Assembly: GCA_947632515.1 (NCBI GenBank)
Contig: CANRPO010000004.1
Span: forward strand, 1 to 64,000
Length of the DNA stretch: 64,000 bases
Source: an uncultured Lachnospiraceae bacterium
GTDB lineage: Bacteria > Bacillota > Clostridia > Lachnospirales > Lachnospiraceae
Direction: 5' to 3'
Shown: in pieces, positions 55,007 through 63,352 of the stretch
Position numbering within the stretch: position 1 is the first letter of the stretch
Layout: each line of letters starts with the position of its first letter
Position numbers and translations under genes: made by a program
The notes under the pieces: model-generated
Database searches by the model: none
What the model was told of the DNA's origin: nothing
The model's input: only the letters and a program-made list of their open reading frames with translations

Positions 55007-56140
55007 TTACTCCACCGTTCTGCTGTCCGGTTCTTCAAAGACCAACCCGCTATACGCATGATCCAGCAATGCGTTTAATTTATCAATGTGAATGTACTCG
55101 ATAATCTTTGAATCCTTTTCAATCATATCCCGAACCATATATGCGTAAGTGACTTCGCTCCCATGAAAACCATCTATAAAATATTCGTCTGTCAGTCCTA
55201 ATTCTGCACCGTCAGCATAATCATAATACTCAAACCCATATTTCTTAAACAGTTTCTCACACACCGGAGTGATCTCTCCCATATAACCGTAATTTCCGCT
55301 TTTTTGCATCTGCGCAAAAATACCGGGCGGGAAAGGCGCAAGATAGCCAATAACATAGATGTTGTTTTCTTCACAATATCTCAACAGGTCATTCAGCTTT
55401 TTTACCGTGTCCTGATCGATATGTTCTCCATATTGAAATCTGCTATCGCCTGCAGCGATCCTCTCTCTCGTATCTGTAAAATCAAAATCTTCCCTGCTTT
55501 TCATAGTCCTGTATGTATCCCCATAATAATATGAGCCATCATACATAAAGCCATCATCTTTGATTTTCCCACGAAACCCAATATTATTGGCATAGCTGTC
55601 GCGTAAATCCGTCCACGTCCACAGGCCATCCATAAAATCTGTGATCATCGCTTTAACCATGGCCAACGTTTTCCTGTCCGCCTTTTGTATTGGCACAAAC
55701 GTATCATACGCAACACACCACTTATTCCATTCGTCATTAAACACCCATGAATCCAAATCCAAAAGCATCGCCTTCGGTTTATAGGAAAGATTTTGTAAAA
55801 AATTCAAATATTCATCATAATTTCCCGATACTGCTCCGCCGCAATTATAGAATCCGCCTTTAAAATAAACGCTTTTAAACTGCATGGCGCGGCTCGTTCC
55901 CAATGCGATCATATCAGCCTGATAATAATCTGCGTTTTTCAACTTGTAATATTGATTCTGTTCATTATACGCATATCCAAGCAGAATAGAGTGATCCCTG
56001 CGCTGCGCCTCTATGGCTGCATCCATATCCCGTCCCCATTCTCCGCTATATACTCCGACTCCATAAAAGGCGCCTAGCGCTCCCGCAAAAATCAGAATCG
56101 GCAGCGCGTACACAAATATATGTATCAAGAACTTCTTCAT
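55007..56140 (-). CDS. SGNH/DltD-like extracytoplasmic partner of an MBOAT acyltransferase
   Basis: The 377-residue protein has one N-terminal membrane helix (~5-30) and an outer SGNH-type domain. ALGTSRAMQF holds the candidate catalytic Ser83, and DGFHGSEV holds Asp323 and His326. This layout matches DltD/AlgX-like proteins that pass acyl groups to surface polymers together with an MBOAT membrane protein. It starts 18 bp after the MBOAT stop behind GGGAAGGG, so they form one operon. Confidence 0.82.
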   Translation of the reverse strand: MKKFLIHIFVYALPILIFAGALGAFYGVGVYSGEWGRDMDAAIEAQRRDHSILLGYAYNEQNQYYKLKNADYYQADMIALGTSRAMQFKSVYFKGGFYNCGGAVSGNYDEYLNFLQNLSYKPKAMLLDLDSWVFNDEWNKWCVAYDTFVPIQKADRKTLAMVKAMITDFMDGLWTWTDLRDSYANNIGFRGKIKDDGFMYDGSYYYGDTYRTMKSREDFDFTDTRERIAAGDSRFQYGEHIDQDTVKKLNDLLRYCEENNIYVIGYLAPFPPGIFAQMQKSGNYGYMGEITPVCEKLFKKYGFEYYDYADGAELGLTDEYFIDGFHGSEVTYAYMVRDMIEKDSKIIEYIHIDKLNALLDHAYSGLVFEEPDSRTVE

Positions 56141-56158
56141 AAGTTTTCCCTTCCCTCA

Positions 56159-57595
56159 TCAAAATTGAAAATAGACGAACCCATTTGTTCCGGCGCTATA
56201 AAACAATCCCCACACTATAAAAATCACCAGCATATATCCCGCCAATATTCTGAATACCTTATGGTATTTTTCTATTTTTACCAAAACGTCGCCCGCAAGC
56301 GAACAATAATCATACAGCGCGACAACCGCGATCAAACACAAAATGATCAGCAAGTCTTTTTCACTCAATCCAACTGAATTTTGAAAATAGAGACCCGGTT
56401 CAAAAATATGATCAAATATATGTCGTATTACATAAAATGCGTCTGCAACAGATTCGGCTCTGAAAAAAATCCATGCAAAGTTGCAAAACGCAAAGACACA
56501 TAATGTCAGCATGATTTTTCCCGCCCTGCTGCCTCTCATTTTCTGTAATATCCCCTTACACGACTCTTCCACTATTTGCGCTGCTCCATGAATACCTCCC
56601 CACACTACAAACGTCCAATTTGCTCCATGCCACAGCCCGCTTACTAAAAATGTTACAATTAAATTAAAATAGTGCCTTATTCTGGAACATCGGTTTCCTC
56701 CTAAGGGTATATAGACGTAATCTTTAAACCATGTAGACAGTGAAATATGCCATCTGCTCCAATACTCTCTGATAGACGCGGAAAAATACGGGCTCTTAAA
56801 ATTTTCCATGAGTTTAATTCCCATCATCTCAGCCGCCCCCAGAGCAATATCCGAATAGCCGGAAAAATCACAATATATTTGTATCGTAAACAAAAAAACG
56901 GCAATCGCCAAATCAAAGCCTGTATGCGAAGTCAATGACTCATACACTGCATCCACATAAATAGCGCAGACATCAGCTACCGCGATTTTTTTAAAATATC
57001 CCCATAGCATGCGCCTGATTCCATGCATGGCGGTATCATAATCAAAGCGTTTCTCGCTTTTAATCTGCGGTAAAAGATTTTCTGTTCTCTCTATCGGGCC
57101 CGCTACCAGCTGCGGAAAAAAGGAAATAAATGCGGCATATATTCCCAAATTTCGTTCTGCTTTTACCTTTCCTCTATAAACATCGATCATATAGCTCATT
57201 GTCTGAAACGTATAAAAAGAAATACCTACCGGCAATAATACATTTACCATAAGAGGATCTATTTTGATGGAACAGGCTGAAAGAACAGACGCGACCGCAT
57301 TGCCCAAAAAATTGAAATATTTAAAAAACGTGAGCACGCAAATGCAAGTGACAACCCCTAACATCAAAACAATACGCCGACACATTCTATCCCGGCATTT
57401 TTCTATAAGCAATGCAGCTGCATACGATACGATCGTCGTAAAAACGATAAGCACAATATATTTCGCATTCCAACTCATATAGAAAAAATAGCTTGCCAAC
57501 AACAGAAATATCCACCGATATTTATGCGGTAAAATCCAGTATAATATAAATACAACTGTGAAAAATGCGGCAAATGCTAAAGAATTGAACAGCAT
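56159..57595 (-). CDS. MBOAT family O-acyltransferase (AlgI/DltB-like)
   Basis: The 478-residue membrane protein has about ten helices and the MBOAT motifs: FFPQLVAGPIER (~159-170), YCDFSGYSDIALG (241-253), REYWSRWHISLSTWF (276-290) and SGLWHGANWTF with catalytic His323. Such proteins move acyl groups across the membrane for O-acetylation of polysaccharides or D-alanylation. Its Shine-Dalgarno GGAGG lies inside a hairpin-forming inverted repeat at 57598-57632, and no promoter now points into it. See the invertible element. Confidence 0.9.
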   Translation of the reverse strand: MLFNSLAFAAFFTVVFILYWILPHKYRWIFLLLASYFFYMSWNAKYIVLIVFTTIVSYAAALLIEKCRDRMCRRIVLMLGVVTCICVLTFFKYFNFLGNAVASVLSACSIKIDPLMVNVLLPVGISFYTFQTMSYMIDVYRGKVKAERNLGIYAAFISFFPQLVAGPIERTENLLPQIKSEKRFDYDTAMHGIRRMLWGYFKKIAVADVCAIYVDAVYESLTSHTGFDLAIAVFLFTIQIYCDFSGYSDIALGAAEMMGIKLMENFKSPYFSASIREYWSRWHISLSTWFKDYVYIPLGGNRCSRIRHYFNLIVTFLVSGLWHGANWTFVVWGGIHGAAQIVEESCKGILQKMRGSRAGKIMLTLCVFAFCNFAWIFFRAESVADAFYVIRHIFDHIFEPGLYFQNSVGLSEKDLLIILCLIAVVALYDYCSLAGDVLVKIEKYHKVFRILAGYMLVIFIVWGLFYSAGTNGFVYFQF

Positions 57596-57597
57596 TT

Positions 57598-57632
57598 TTG
57601 ACCTCCAAAAAGTGTACTTTTTTGGAGGTCAA
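57598..57632. repeat. Left recombination-like site (IRL) of an invertible segment
   Basis: A 35-bp palindromic site with arms TTGACCTCCAAAAAG and CTTTTTTGGAGGTCAA. Its core AAAAAGTGTACTTTTTT matches, in inverted orientation, the core at 57765-57784. The asymmetric GTGTAC centre here faces GTACAC there, which sets opposite polarity. It abuts the MBOAT start codon. Confidence 0.8.
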
Positions 57633-57710
57633 TAAGCTGCCTTCCAAGATATATTTATGAGCCGGATTATAATTCTTCTATAACTGAAATGTATAATATT
57701 ATAGCCAATG

Positions 57711-57738
57711 TTGACAAATCTCTCCCGTATGCTATATT
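57711..57738 (+). promoter_or_regulatory. Extended -10 promoter inside the invertible segment (OFF orientation)
   Basis: TTGACA (57711-57716), 16 bp, then TGC-TATATT (-10 at 57733-57738 with an extended TGn). It points to the plus strand, into the 3' end of the recombinase gene and away from MBOAT. Confidence 0.75.
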
Positions 57739-57762
57739 TAATAGGAATTACTACATATATAA

Positions 57763-57786
57763 AACAAAAAAGTACACTTTTTTGTT
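57763..57786. repeat. Right recombination-like site (IRR) of the invertible segment
   Basis: ACAAAAAAGTACACTTTTTTGT, palindromic except for the central asymmetry, eight bases beyond the recombinase stop. Its reverse complement differs from IRL in the core by one A. Confidence 0.8.
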
Positions 57787-57793
57787 GATCCGG

Positions 57794-58405
57794 TCACCCG
57801 GATAACTGTTCAAAACCGTTTGCTTTATAGCGGAACGTCGAAACCGGCATCCCGCATACTTCAGCGGCATGGGCAGTTGAAATGTTTTTATCTTTCCATT
57901 GTCGATAAATATCCCAAAAATTGTCCGGCAACGGTTGCGAAGGTCGTCCAAACTTCACTCCTCTCGCTTTTGCCGCCGCTATACCTTCCGCCTGCCGTTG
58001 ATGAATTGTCTGAAATTCCGTTTCAGCCACATAAGAAAGAAGGGAAAGTACCAGATCGCTGATGAATGTCCCCAACAAATTTTTTTCCTTTCTGGTATCA
58101 AGAATCGGCATATCGATAACGACAACATCCGCGCCTTTTTCCTTGGTGATGATTCTCCACTGATTACTCAATTCCATATAATTCCTTCCCAGACGGTCAA
58201 TAGACTTGATATACAATACCGTATTTTCATCCACTTTTCGGAGCATTTTTCTATATTGCGGTCTTTCAAAATTTTTCCCGGAAAACTTATCTACAAATAT
58301 GTTTTCTCTGGGTACACCCGCCTCAAGCAGTGAAAGTACCTGCCGATCTTCATTTTGTGTCAATGAACTGACACGCGCATATCCTATCCGCTTTGATTTT
58401 TCCAT
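57794..58405 (-). CDS. Serine recombinase (invertase/resolvase family)
   Basis: A 203-residue serine recombinase. RIGYARVSSLTQNEDRQ has the catalytic Ser near residue 13; KFSGKNFERPQYRKML, YIKSIDRLGRNY (catalytic Arg motif) and LLSYVAETEFQTIHQRQAEG complete the catalytic domain. A C-terminal helix-turn-helix (GRPSQPLP, STAHAAEVCGMPVSTFRYK) binds DNA. Size and layout match small invertases such as Hin, Gin and Mpi. AAGGAG lies 11 bases before the ATG. The two inverted sites next to its stop codon are the obvious targets. Confidence 0.92.
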   Translation of the reverse strand: MEKSKRIGYARVSSLTQNEDRQVLSLLEAGVPRENIFVDKFSGKNFERPQYRKMLRKVDENTVLYIKSIDRLGRNYMELSNQWRIITKEKGADVVVIDMPILDTRKEKNLLGTFISDLVLSLLSYVAETEFQTIHQRQAEGIAAAKARGVKFGRPSQPLPDNFWDIYRQWKDKNISTAHAAEVCGMPVSTFRYKANGFEQLSG

Positions 58406-58534
58406 TTAACATTTCGCTCCTTTTCGCCTTTATTATATTAAAAATATCGCCGCCAAATACAGTGTCCATCTTCTCTCCCCTGTATCAAGCGACGATATTC
58501 TACTATACACAGATACATCCCGCCAACGATCCTG

Positions 58535-60064
58535 TCAGAACTTCACGACCAGAATGCCCTTGACGATCTGAATGGAGCCGTCGTCCGGGTAAGACGGCAT
58601 GTTCACCACCTCCGGCAGATCGGCGACTTCCTCCTCTCCTACCAGATTGGGACGATAACCGCACCATATCTCCACAAAGCGCAGCCAGTTATTGTCATTG
58701 AGATACTCGCCCACGCCATCATAGGGCGCACTGACAATATCGCTCAGCTCTCCTATCTCATACAGCGCTTTATCCTGTATCTCCCGCGCATCGATAAACG
58801 CAACGGGCATTTCGTCCGTATAGCCGTCCGCACTTTTGATCTGCGTGATCAGCGTCGTGAAATAACTGATTGCCTGTTGCTGCGAAAAAGTTGCTTTTAA
58901 ATAACAGATATTGTCATATCTGCAAAACATGAGATTCAGGAAAAGCAGCAGCGCACAGCAGACCGCAGTCAGAATCTTTTCCGCATCGGCGCGCCGCAGC
59001 CGCACCCTGTCGATCAGCCATGCCGCCAGGACAAAGGGCATCAGTTCCGCATACACCATCAGCGAATGCACTTTGTCGGGATCTGCCATGACATAGATAA
59101 AATTGACCGCCAGCGGAACGGTCAGAAAAAGGAGCGTCAAAACCGCAGCCGCGCATTTACCGGTCCGAAATCTGCGGATAACCAGAACCGACGCCAGCGC
59201 AAAACCGACCGCGACCATGACAGCGTATACAAATTTTATATTGGCAAAGTACGCGTCCTGTAACTGCGGCCTGAAAAACTCCCTGTAAGCGATCCCTGCC
59301 CGGGCAACATACTGTATGAAGGGCGTTTTTGTCATGCTCCCCACATCCATGTACTCTGACAGTTCTACATCCTGCGCCTCCAGACAGATCTGATTCACAA
59401 CAAAATAAAACAGTATAAAAGCCGCTGCCGCTATCGCGACCCGCCCCGTTTTTTTCCACCAGCTCCGCAGATCGTCTTCCCTGTCCAGGCGTTCGATGCA
59501 GGAAAACAGCATGACGCATAATATCAGCGGGATAAACGCCTGATAGATCCCAACAGAACATCCCATCAGGACGACCCCAGCTGCCGCCGTCCGCCAGCCG
59601 GAATATTTACAGATCAGATATGCGCCCGACACGCCCATCAACAGCGCAGCCATATAGAAATGCACCGTGAACATATAGCCGAACATGCTGGTGACCACAG
59701 GAAAACAAGTCATGATCCCGCCCACAAAGATGCACAAGATCTCATTTTCCATACGCAGCAGATCCACGATCAGACAGGCGGCGCAGGCGATACAGACAAT
59801 GGAGAAAAGGCCGTTGACGACGGGCAGGCTGTAATGTCCCATGCCATATATTTTTGATTCTATCGTCTCCAATACGCCCAGCATCCATCTTCCCAGATCA
59901 TAGGTATGCCCCACCTCAAACAGCCTTTTCATATCGTCATGGTACGAGAACTTATTGAACATCCCCATGCCCTGAGAAACGATCCCGAAAATGACCGCGC
60001 TTAAGAAAGTGAGCCGATATTGTATTTTTATCTTTTTCCAGCGCTCCTCCGGCTTTATCTCCAT
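58535..60064 (-). CDS. Glucosyltransferase-domain (GtrII-like) membrane protein
   Basis: The 509-residue protein has about ten or eleven membrane helices. After the first helix comes FNKFSYHDDMKRLFEVGHTY, a loop with the Asp-Asp pair of GtrII-type glucosyltransferases, then DLGRWMLGVLE. The C-terminal ~130 residues are outside the membrane. Such enzymes add sugars to surface polymers from a lipid-linked donor. It stands alone on the strand between the recombinase and gatB. It is part of the surface-modification block. Confidence 0.82.
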   Translation of the reverse strand: MEIKPEERWKKIKIQYRLTFLSAVIFGIVSQGMGMFNKFSYHDDMKRLFEVGHTYDLGRWMLGVLETIESKIYGMGHYSLPVVNGLFSIVCIACAACLIVDLLRMENEILCIFVGGIMTCFPVVTSMFGYMFTVHFYMAALLMGVSGAYLICKYSGWRTAAAGVVLMGCSVGIYQAFIPLILCVMLFSCIERLDREDDLRSWWKKTGRVAIAAAAFILFYFVVNQICLEAQDVELSEYMDVGSMTKTPFIQYVARAGIAYREFFRPQLQDAYFANIKFVYAVMVAVGFALASVLVIRRFRTGKCAAAVLTLLFLTVPLAVNFIYVMADPDKVHSLMVYAELMPFVLAAWLIDRVRLRRADAEKILTAVCCALLLFLNLMFCRYDNICYLKATFSQQQAISYFTTLITQIKSADGYTDEMPVAFIDAREIQDKALYEIGELSDIVSAPYDGVGEYLNDNNWLRFVEIWCGYRPNLVGEEEVADLPEVVNMPSYPDDGSIQIVKGILVVKF

Positions 60065-60122
60065 ATACCTATTGAAAGCTCTCCTTTCAAACGGTGCTCC
60101 GACCCACGTCTTATTGAGGCCG

Positions 60123-61556
60123 TCACAGCAACTCCTTCAACATTTGATTCACCATGGCGGGATCGGCCTTGCCCTTCATGGCCTTCATGGTCTGTCCCAC
60201 CAGAAATCCGATGGCCTTCTCCTTGCCGTTGTGATAATCTTCCACGGACCGGGGATTTTCGGCGATAACCTTCTCAATGACGCCCCGCAGCGCCCCCTCG
60301 TCGTTTACCGTCTTTAACCCTTTCTCCTCCACATACTTCTCCGGGTCCACGTTCTCCTCGAACATCGCCTCGAAGACTTCCTTGGCCACGGAGCTGTTGA
60401 TCGCCTTGGAATCCGTCAGCGCGACCAGTTTCGCCAGATTCTCCGGCGAGAAACGCAGATCCTCCGCCTCGATCTCTCTCTCTTTCATCAGGCGCAGCGT
60501 CTCCCCCATCAGCCAGTTGGAGACTTTCTTGGGCTGCCCGCAGAGCGCCGTGGCCGCCTCGAAAAGATCCGCCATATGCTTGGAACCCGTGATGATCTCA
60601 ATATCATAATCGGGAATGTCGAACTCCTCCTTGTAGCGCTTCATCTTCTCGGTCCTGAACTCCGGCTGTTTCGCCCTGATCTCGTCCAGCATCTCGTCGC
60701 TCACCGCCACGGGTACCAGATCAGGATCGGGGAAATAGCGGTAATCCTGCGCGTCCTCCTTACTGCGCATGGCGTAGGACTCGCCCTTTACGTCGTCCCA
60801 TCTTCTCGTCTCCTGCACGACTTTTTCCCCGGACTCGATGAGATCGATCTGCCGCTGCGTCTCCCCCTCGATGGCTCTGGCGATGGCCTTGAAGGAATTG
60901 AGATTCTTCATCTCGGTCCTTGTGCCGAACTCTTTGGCGCCAACCTCGCGCACGGACAGATTGACGTCGGCGCGCATGGAACCCTCCTGCAGCTTACAGT
61001 CGGAGGCGCCCAGATACTGGATGAGCAGGCGCAGTTTCTCAAGGTAAGCTATGACCTCCTCCGCAGAGCGCATATCCGGCTCCGACACGATCTCGATGAG
61101 CGGCACGCCGGAACGGTTATAGTCCACCAGAGAGCAGTCCTCCCAGTCGTCGTGGATCAGCTTGCCCGCGTCCTCCTCCATATGGATCTCGTGAATGCCG
61201 ACGATCTTCACGCCGCCCTCCTCCGTCTCGATCTCCACGCCGCCGTTTCTGCAGATCGGCAGATAGAGCTGGGAGATCTGATAGTTCTGCGGGTTATCGG
61301 GGTAAAAGTAGTTCTTCCTGTCGAACTTCGCATAGCGGGTGATCTCACAGTTGGTGGCAAGTCCCACCGCGATGGCGTACTCCAGAACCTGTCTGTTCAG
61401 CACAGGCAGAGAGCCGGGCATTCCCGTACACACCGGACATGTCTGTGTGTTCGGCTCCGCGCCGAAAGCGGTGGAACAGCCGCAGAAGATCTTCGTCTTG
61501 GTGGCCAGTTCCACATGCACCTCCAGACCGATGACTGTCTCGTATTCTGTCGCCAT
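60123..61556 (-). CDS. gatB: Asp-tRNA(Asn)/Glu-tRNA(Gln) amidotransferase subunit B
   Basis: The 477-residue GatB binds the mischarged tRNA and phosphorylates the acyl group. Motifs: VIGLEVHVELATKTKIFCGC, CPVCTGMPGSLPVLN, DRKNYFYPDNPQNYQISQ, EDAGKLIHDD, NRSGVPLIEIVSEPDMRS and the C-terminal tail domain with FLVGQTMKAMKGKADP. The ATG abuts the gatA stop (TAAATG), with AAAGGAGG upstream. Confidence 0.97.
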   Translation of the reverse strand: MATEYETVIGLEVHVELATKTKIFCGCSTAFGAEPNTQTCPVCTGMPGSLPVLNRQVLEYAIAVGLATNCEITRYAKFDRKNYFYPDNPQNYQISQLYLPICRNGGVEIETEEGGVKIVGIHEIHMEEDAGKLIHDDWEDCSLVDYNRSGVPLIEIVSEPDMRSAEEVIAYLEKLRLLIQYLGASDCKLQEGSMRADVNLSVREVGAKEFGTRTEMKNLNSFKAIARAIEGETQRQIDLIESGEKVVQETRRWDDVKGESYAMRSKEDAQDYRYFPDPDLVPVAVSDEMLDEIRAKQPEFRTEKMKRYKEEFDIPDYDIEIITGSKHMADLFEAATALCGQPKKVSNWLMGETLRLMKEREIEAEDLRFSPENLAKLVALTDSKAINSSVAKEVFEAMFEENVDPEKYVEEKGLKTVNDEGALRGVIEKVIAENPRSVEDYHNGKEKAIGFLVGQTMKAMKGKADPAMVNQMLKELL

Positions 61557-63023
61557 TTAGCCCACCTCCTTTTCCGCAGTCGGGAACGCGCCCCGCGCTC
61601 TCTCATAAGTATATGCCGCCCGGATCAGTTTCTTCTCCTGAAAACAATCCCCGATCAGCTGCAGGCCGATAGGAAGACCGTTTCTGTCAGTCCCGCAGGG
61701 CAGGCTGATACCCGGCAGCCCCGCCAGATTCACGGCGATGGTGTAGATGTCGCCGAGATACATCTTAATGGGGTCTGCAAGGCTGGAGCCCAGCCTGGGG
61801 GCTGTGGTGGGCGCCACCGGGCCTAAGATCACGTCGTATTTCGCAAACGCCTCGTCGAACGCCTTCTTGATCAGCGCCTTGACCCGCAGCGCCTTCAGAT
61901 AATAGGCGTCGTAGTAGCCGGAACTCAGCACGAAAGAACCCAGCATAATGCGGCGTTTCACTTCCTCACCGAATCCCTCCGAGCGGGATTTCTTGTACAT
62001 GTTGTGCAGTCCCGCATACTCTTTCGTGCGGTAGCCGTACTTGATGCCGTCAAACCGCTCCAGATTGGAGCTGGCCTCCGCCGCGGCGATTGTGTAGTAG
62101 GTGGGGATCGCGTACTCCACCAGACTCAAATCAAAGCGCTCCACCACGGCGCCTTTATCCTCCAGCGTCTTCGCCGCCGCCAGCACCGCCTCCTTCACCT
62201 CGCCGTCCAGTCCGTCCCCAAAGTAATCGTTAGGAATGCCGATGCGCATTCCCTTCACGTCGTCGATCAGCGCCGCCGTAAAGTCCGTGTCCTGCCTCTC
62301 TATGGAAGTGGAATCTTTCTCGTCGTGGGAGGCGATAACCTCCAGCACTGCGGCGCAGTCGGTCACATCCCTGGTGAGCGGCCCGATCTGATCCAGCGAA
62401 GAGCCGTAGGCGATCAGCCCGTAGCGGGACACCGTGCCGTAGGTCGGTTTCATCCCCACCGTGCCGCAGTAGGACGCGGGCTGTCTGATGGAACCGCCCG
62501 TGTCGGAGCCAAGCGCATAAAAGCACTCCTTCGCCGCCACTGCGGCCGCCGAACCTCCCGAGGAACCGCCCGGCACATGCTCCGTATTCCAAGGATTTTT
62601 CGTCACCCCGTAGGCGGAAGTCTCCGTAGTGGAACCCATGGCGAACTCATCCATGTTCGTCTTCCCCAAAAGCACCGCCCCCGCCTTCTGCAGATTCCGC
62701 ACCGCCTCCGCCGTGTAGGTCGGCACGAAATTGTACAGTATTTTGGAAGAACAGGTGGTGAGCAGCCCCGCCGTGCACATATTGTCCTTAATCGCTACGG
62801 GCACGCCCGCCAGTCTGCCCGTAAGCTCACCCGCCTCGATCTTCGCCTGCACCGCTCTCGCCTGCGCCAGCGCGCCCTCCGCGTCTACCGTCACATAACA
62901 GTTGTAGAGCTTATCCTGCTCCTCTATGCGTTCCAGCATGGCCTCTGCAGCGTCCACAGCGGTGGTCTTTCCCTCCCTGATCGCAGCCGCCAGCTCCGCC
63001 GCCGTCATATCTATGATACTCAT
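61557..63023 (-). CDS. gatA: Asp-tRNA(Asn)/Glu-tRNA(Gln) amidotransferase subunit A
   Basis: The 488-residue amidase-signature enzyme releases ammonia from glutamine or asparagine. The Ser-cisSer-Lys triad is visible: VAIKDNMCTAG (Lys near 80), PGGSSGGSAAAVA (cis-Ser) and LGSDTGGSIRQPAS (nucleophile Ser). The C-terminal part has LGPVAPTTAPRLG and LPCGTDRNGLPIGLQLIG. GAGGAG precedes the ATG. gatC lies 18 bp upstream. Confidence 0.97.
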   Translation of the reverse strand: MSIIDMTAAELAAAIREGKTTAVDAAEAMLERIEEQDKLYNCYVTVDAEGALAQARAVQAKIEAGELTGRLAGVPVAIKDNMCTAGLLTTCSSKILYNFVPTYTAEAVRNLQKAGAVLLGKTNMDEFAMGSTTETSAYGVTKNPWNTEHVPGGSSGGSAAAVAAKECFYALGSDTGGSIRQPASYCGTVGMKPTYGTVSRYGLIAYGSSLDQIGPLTRDVTDCAAVLEVIASHDEKDSTSIERQDTDFTAALIDDVKGMRIGIPNDYFGDGLDGEVKEAVLAAAKTLEDKGAVVERFDLSLVEYAIPTYYTIAAAEASSNLERFDGIKYGYRTKEYAGLHNMYKKSRSEGFGEEVKRRIMLGSFVLSSGYYDAYYLKALRVKALIKKAFDEAFAKYDVILGPVAPTTAPRLGSSLADPIKMYLGDIYTIAVNLAGLPGISLPCGTDRNGLPIGLQLIGDCFQEKKLIRAAYTYERARGAFPTAEKEVG

Positions 63024-63040
63024 ACAGTTCTCCTCTTTCT

Positions 63041-63334
63041 CTACTCAAAAGTCTTCGGCACCATAAACATGCCGTCCTTCTGCTCCGGCGCGTTGGTCAG
63101 CAGCGCCTCCCGCGTATCTCCATTCGTCACGACGTCCTCACGGAATACATTCTGCACCGGAAACACATGGGACATGGGCTCTACGCCCTCCGTGTCCAGC
63201 TCGCCCAGCTTGTCGATATAGTCGAGCATCCTTCCCATGTCTGACTTGGCCCGCTCCTTCTCCTCGTCGGACAGTTCCAGTTTCGCCAGAATGCCGACAT
63301 ACTCTATTGTCTCGTCGCTTATAATATTTGCCAT
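63041..63334 (-). CDS. gatC: Asp-tRNA(Asn)/Glu-tRNA(Gln) amidotransferase subunit C
   Basis: A 97-residue GatC, which wraps around and stabilises GatA and GatB. It has [40 protein letters not shown] and the C-terminal [25 protein letters not shown] lies five bases before the ATG. Order aspS-gatC-gatA-gatB. Confidence 0.95.
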   Translation of the reverse strand: MANIISDETIEYVGILAKLELSDEEKERAKSDMGRMLDYIDKLGELDTEGVEPMSHVFPVQNVFREDVVTNGDTREALLTNAPEQKDGMFMVPKTFE

Positions 63335-63352
63335 GACGCCCTCCTGTCTCTC

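Noticed and set aside
57595..57640. The palindrome before MBOAT as a simple terminator
   Set aside because: It lies directly at the start codon of a same-strand gene and its core recurs inverted 150 bp away beside a recombinase, so a recombination site explains it better.
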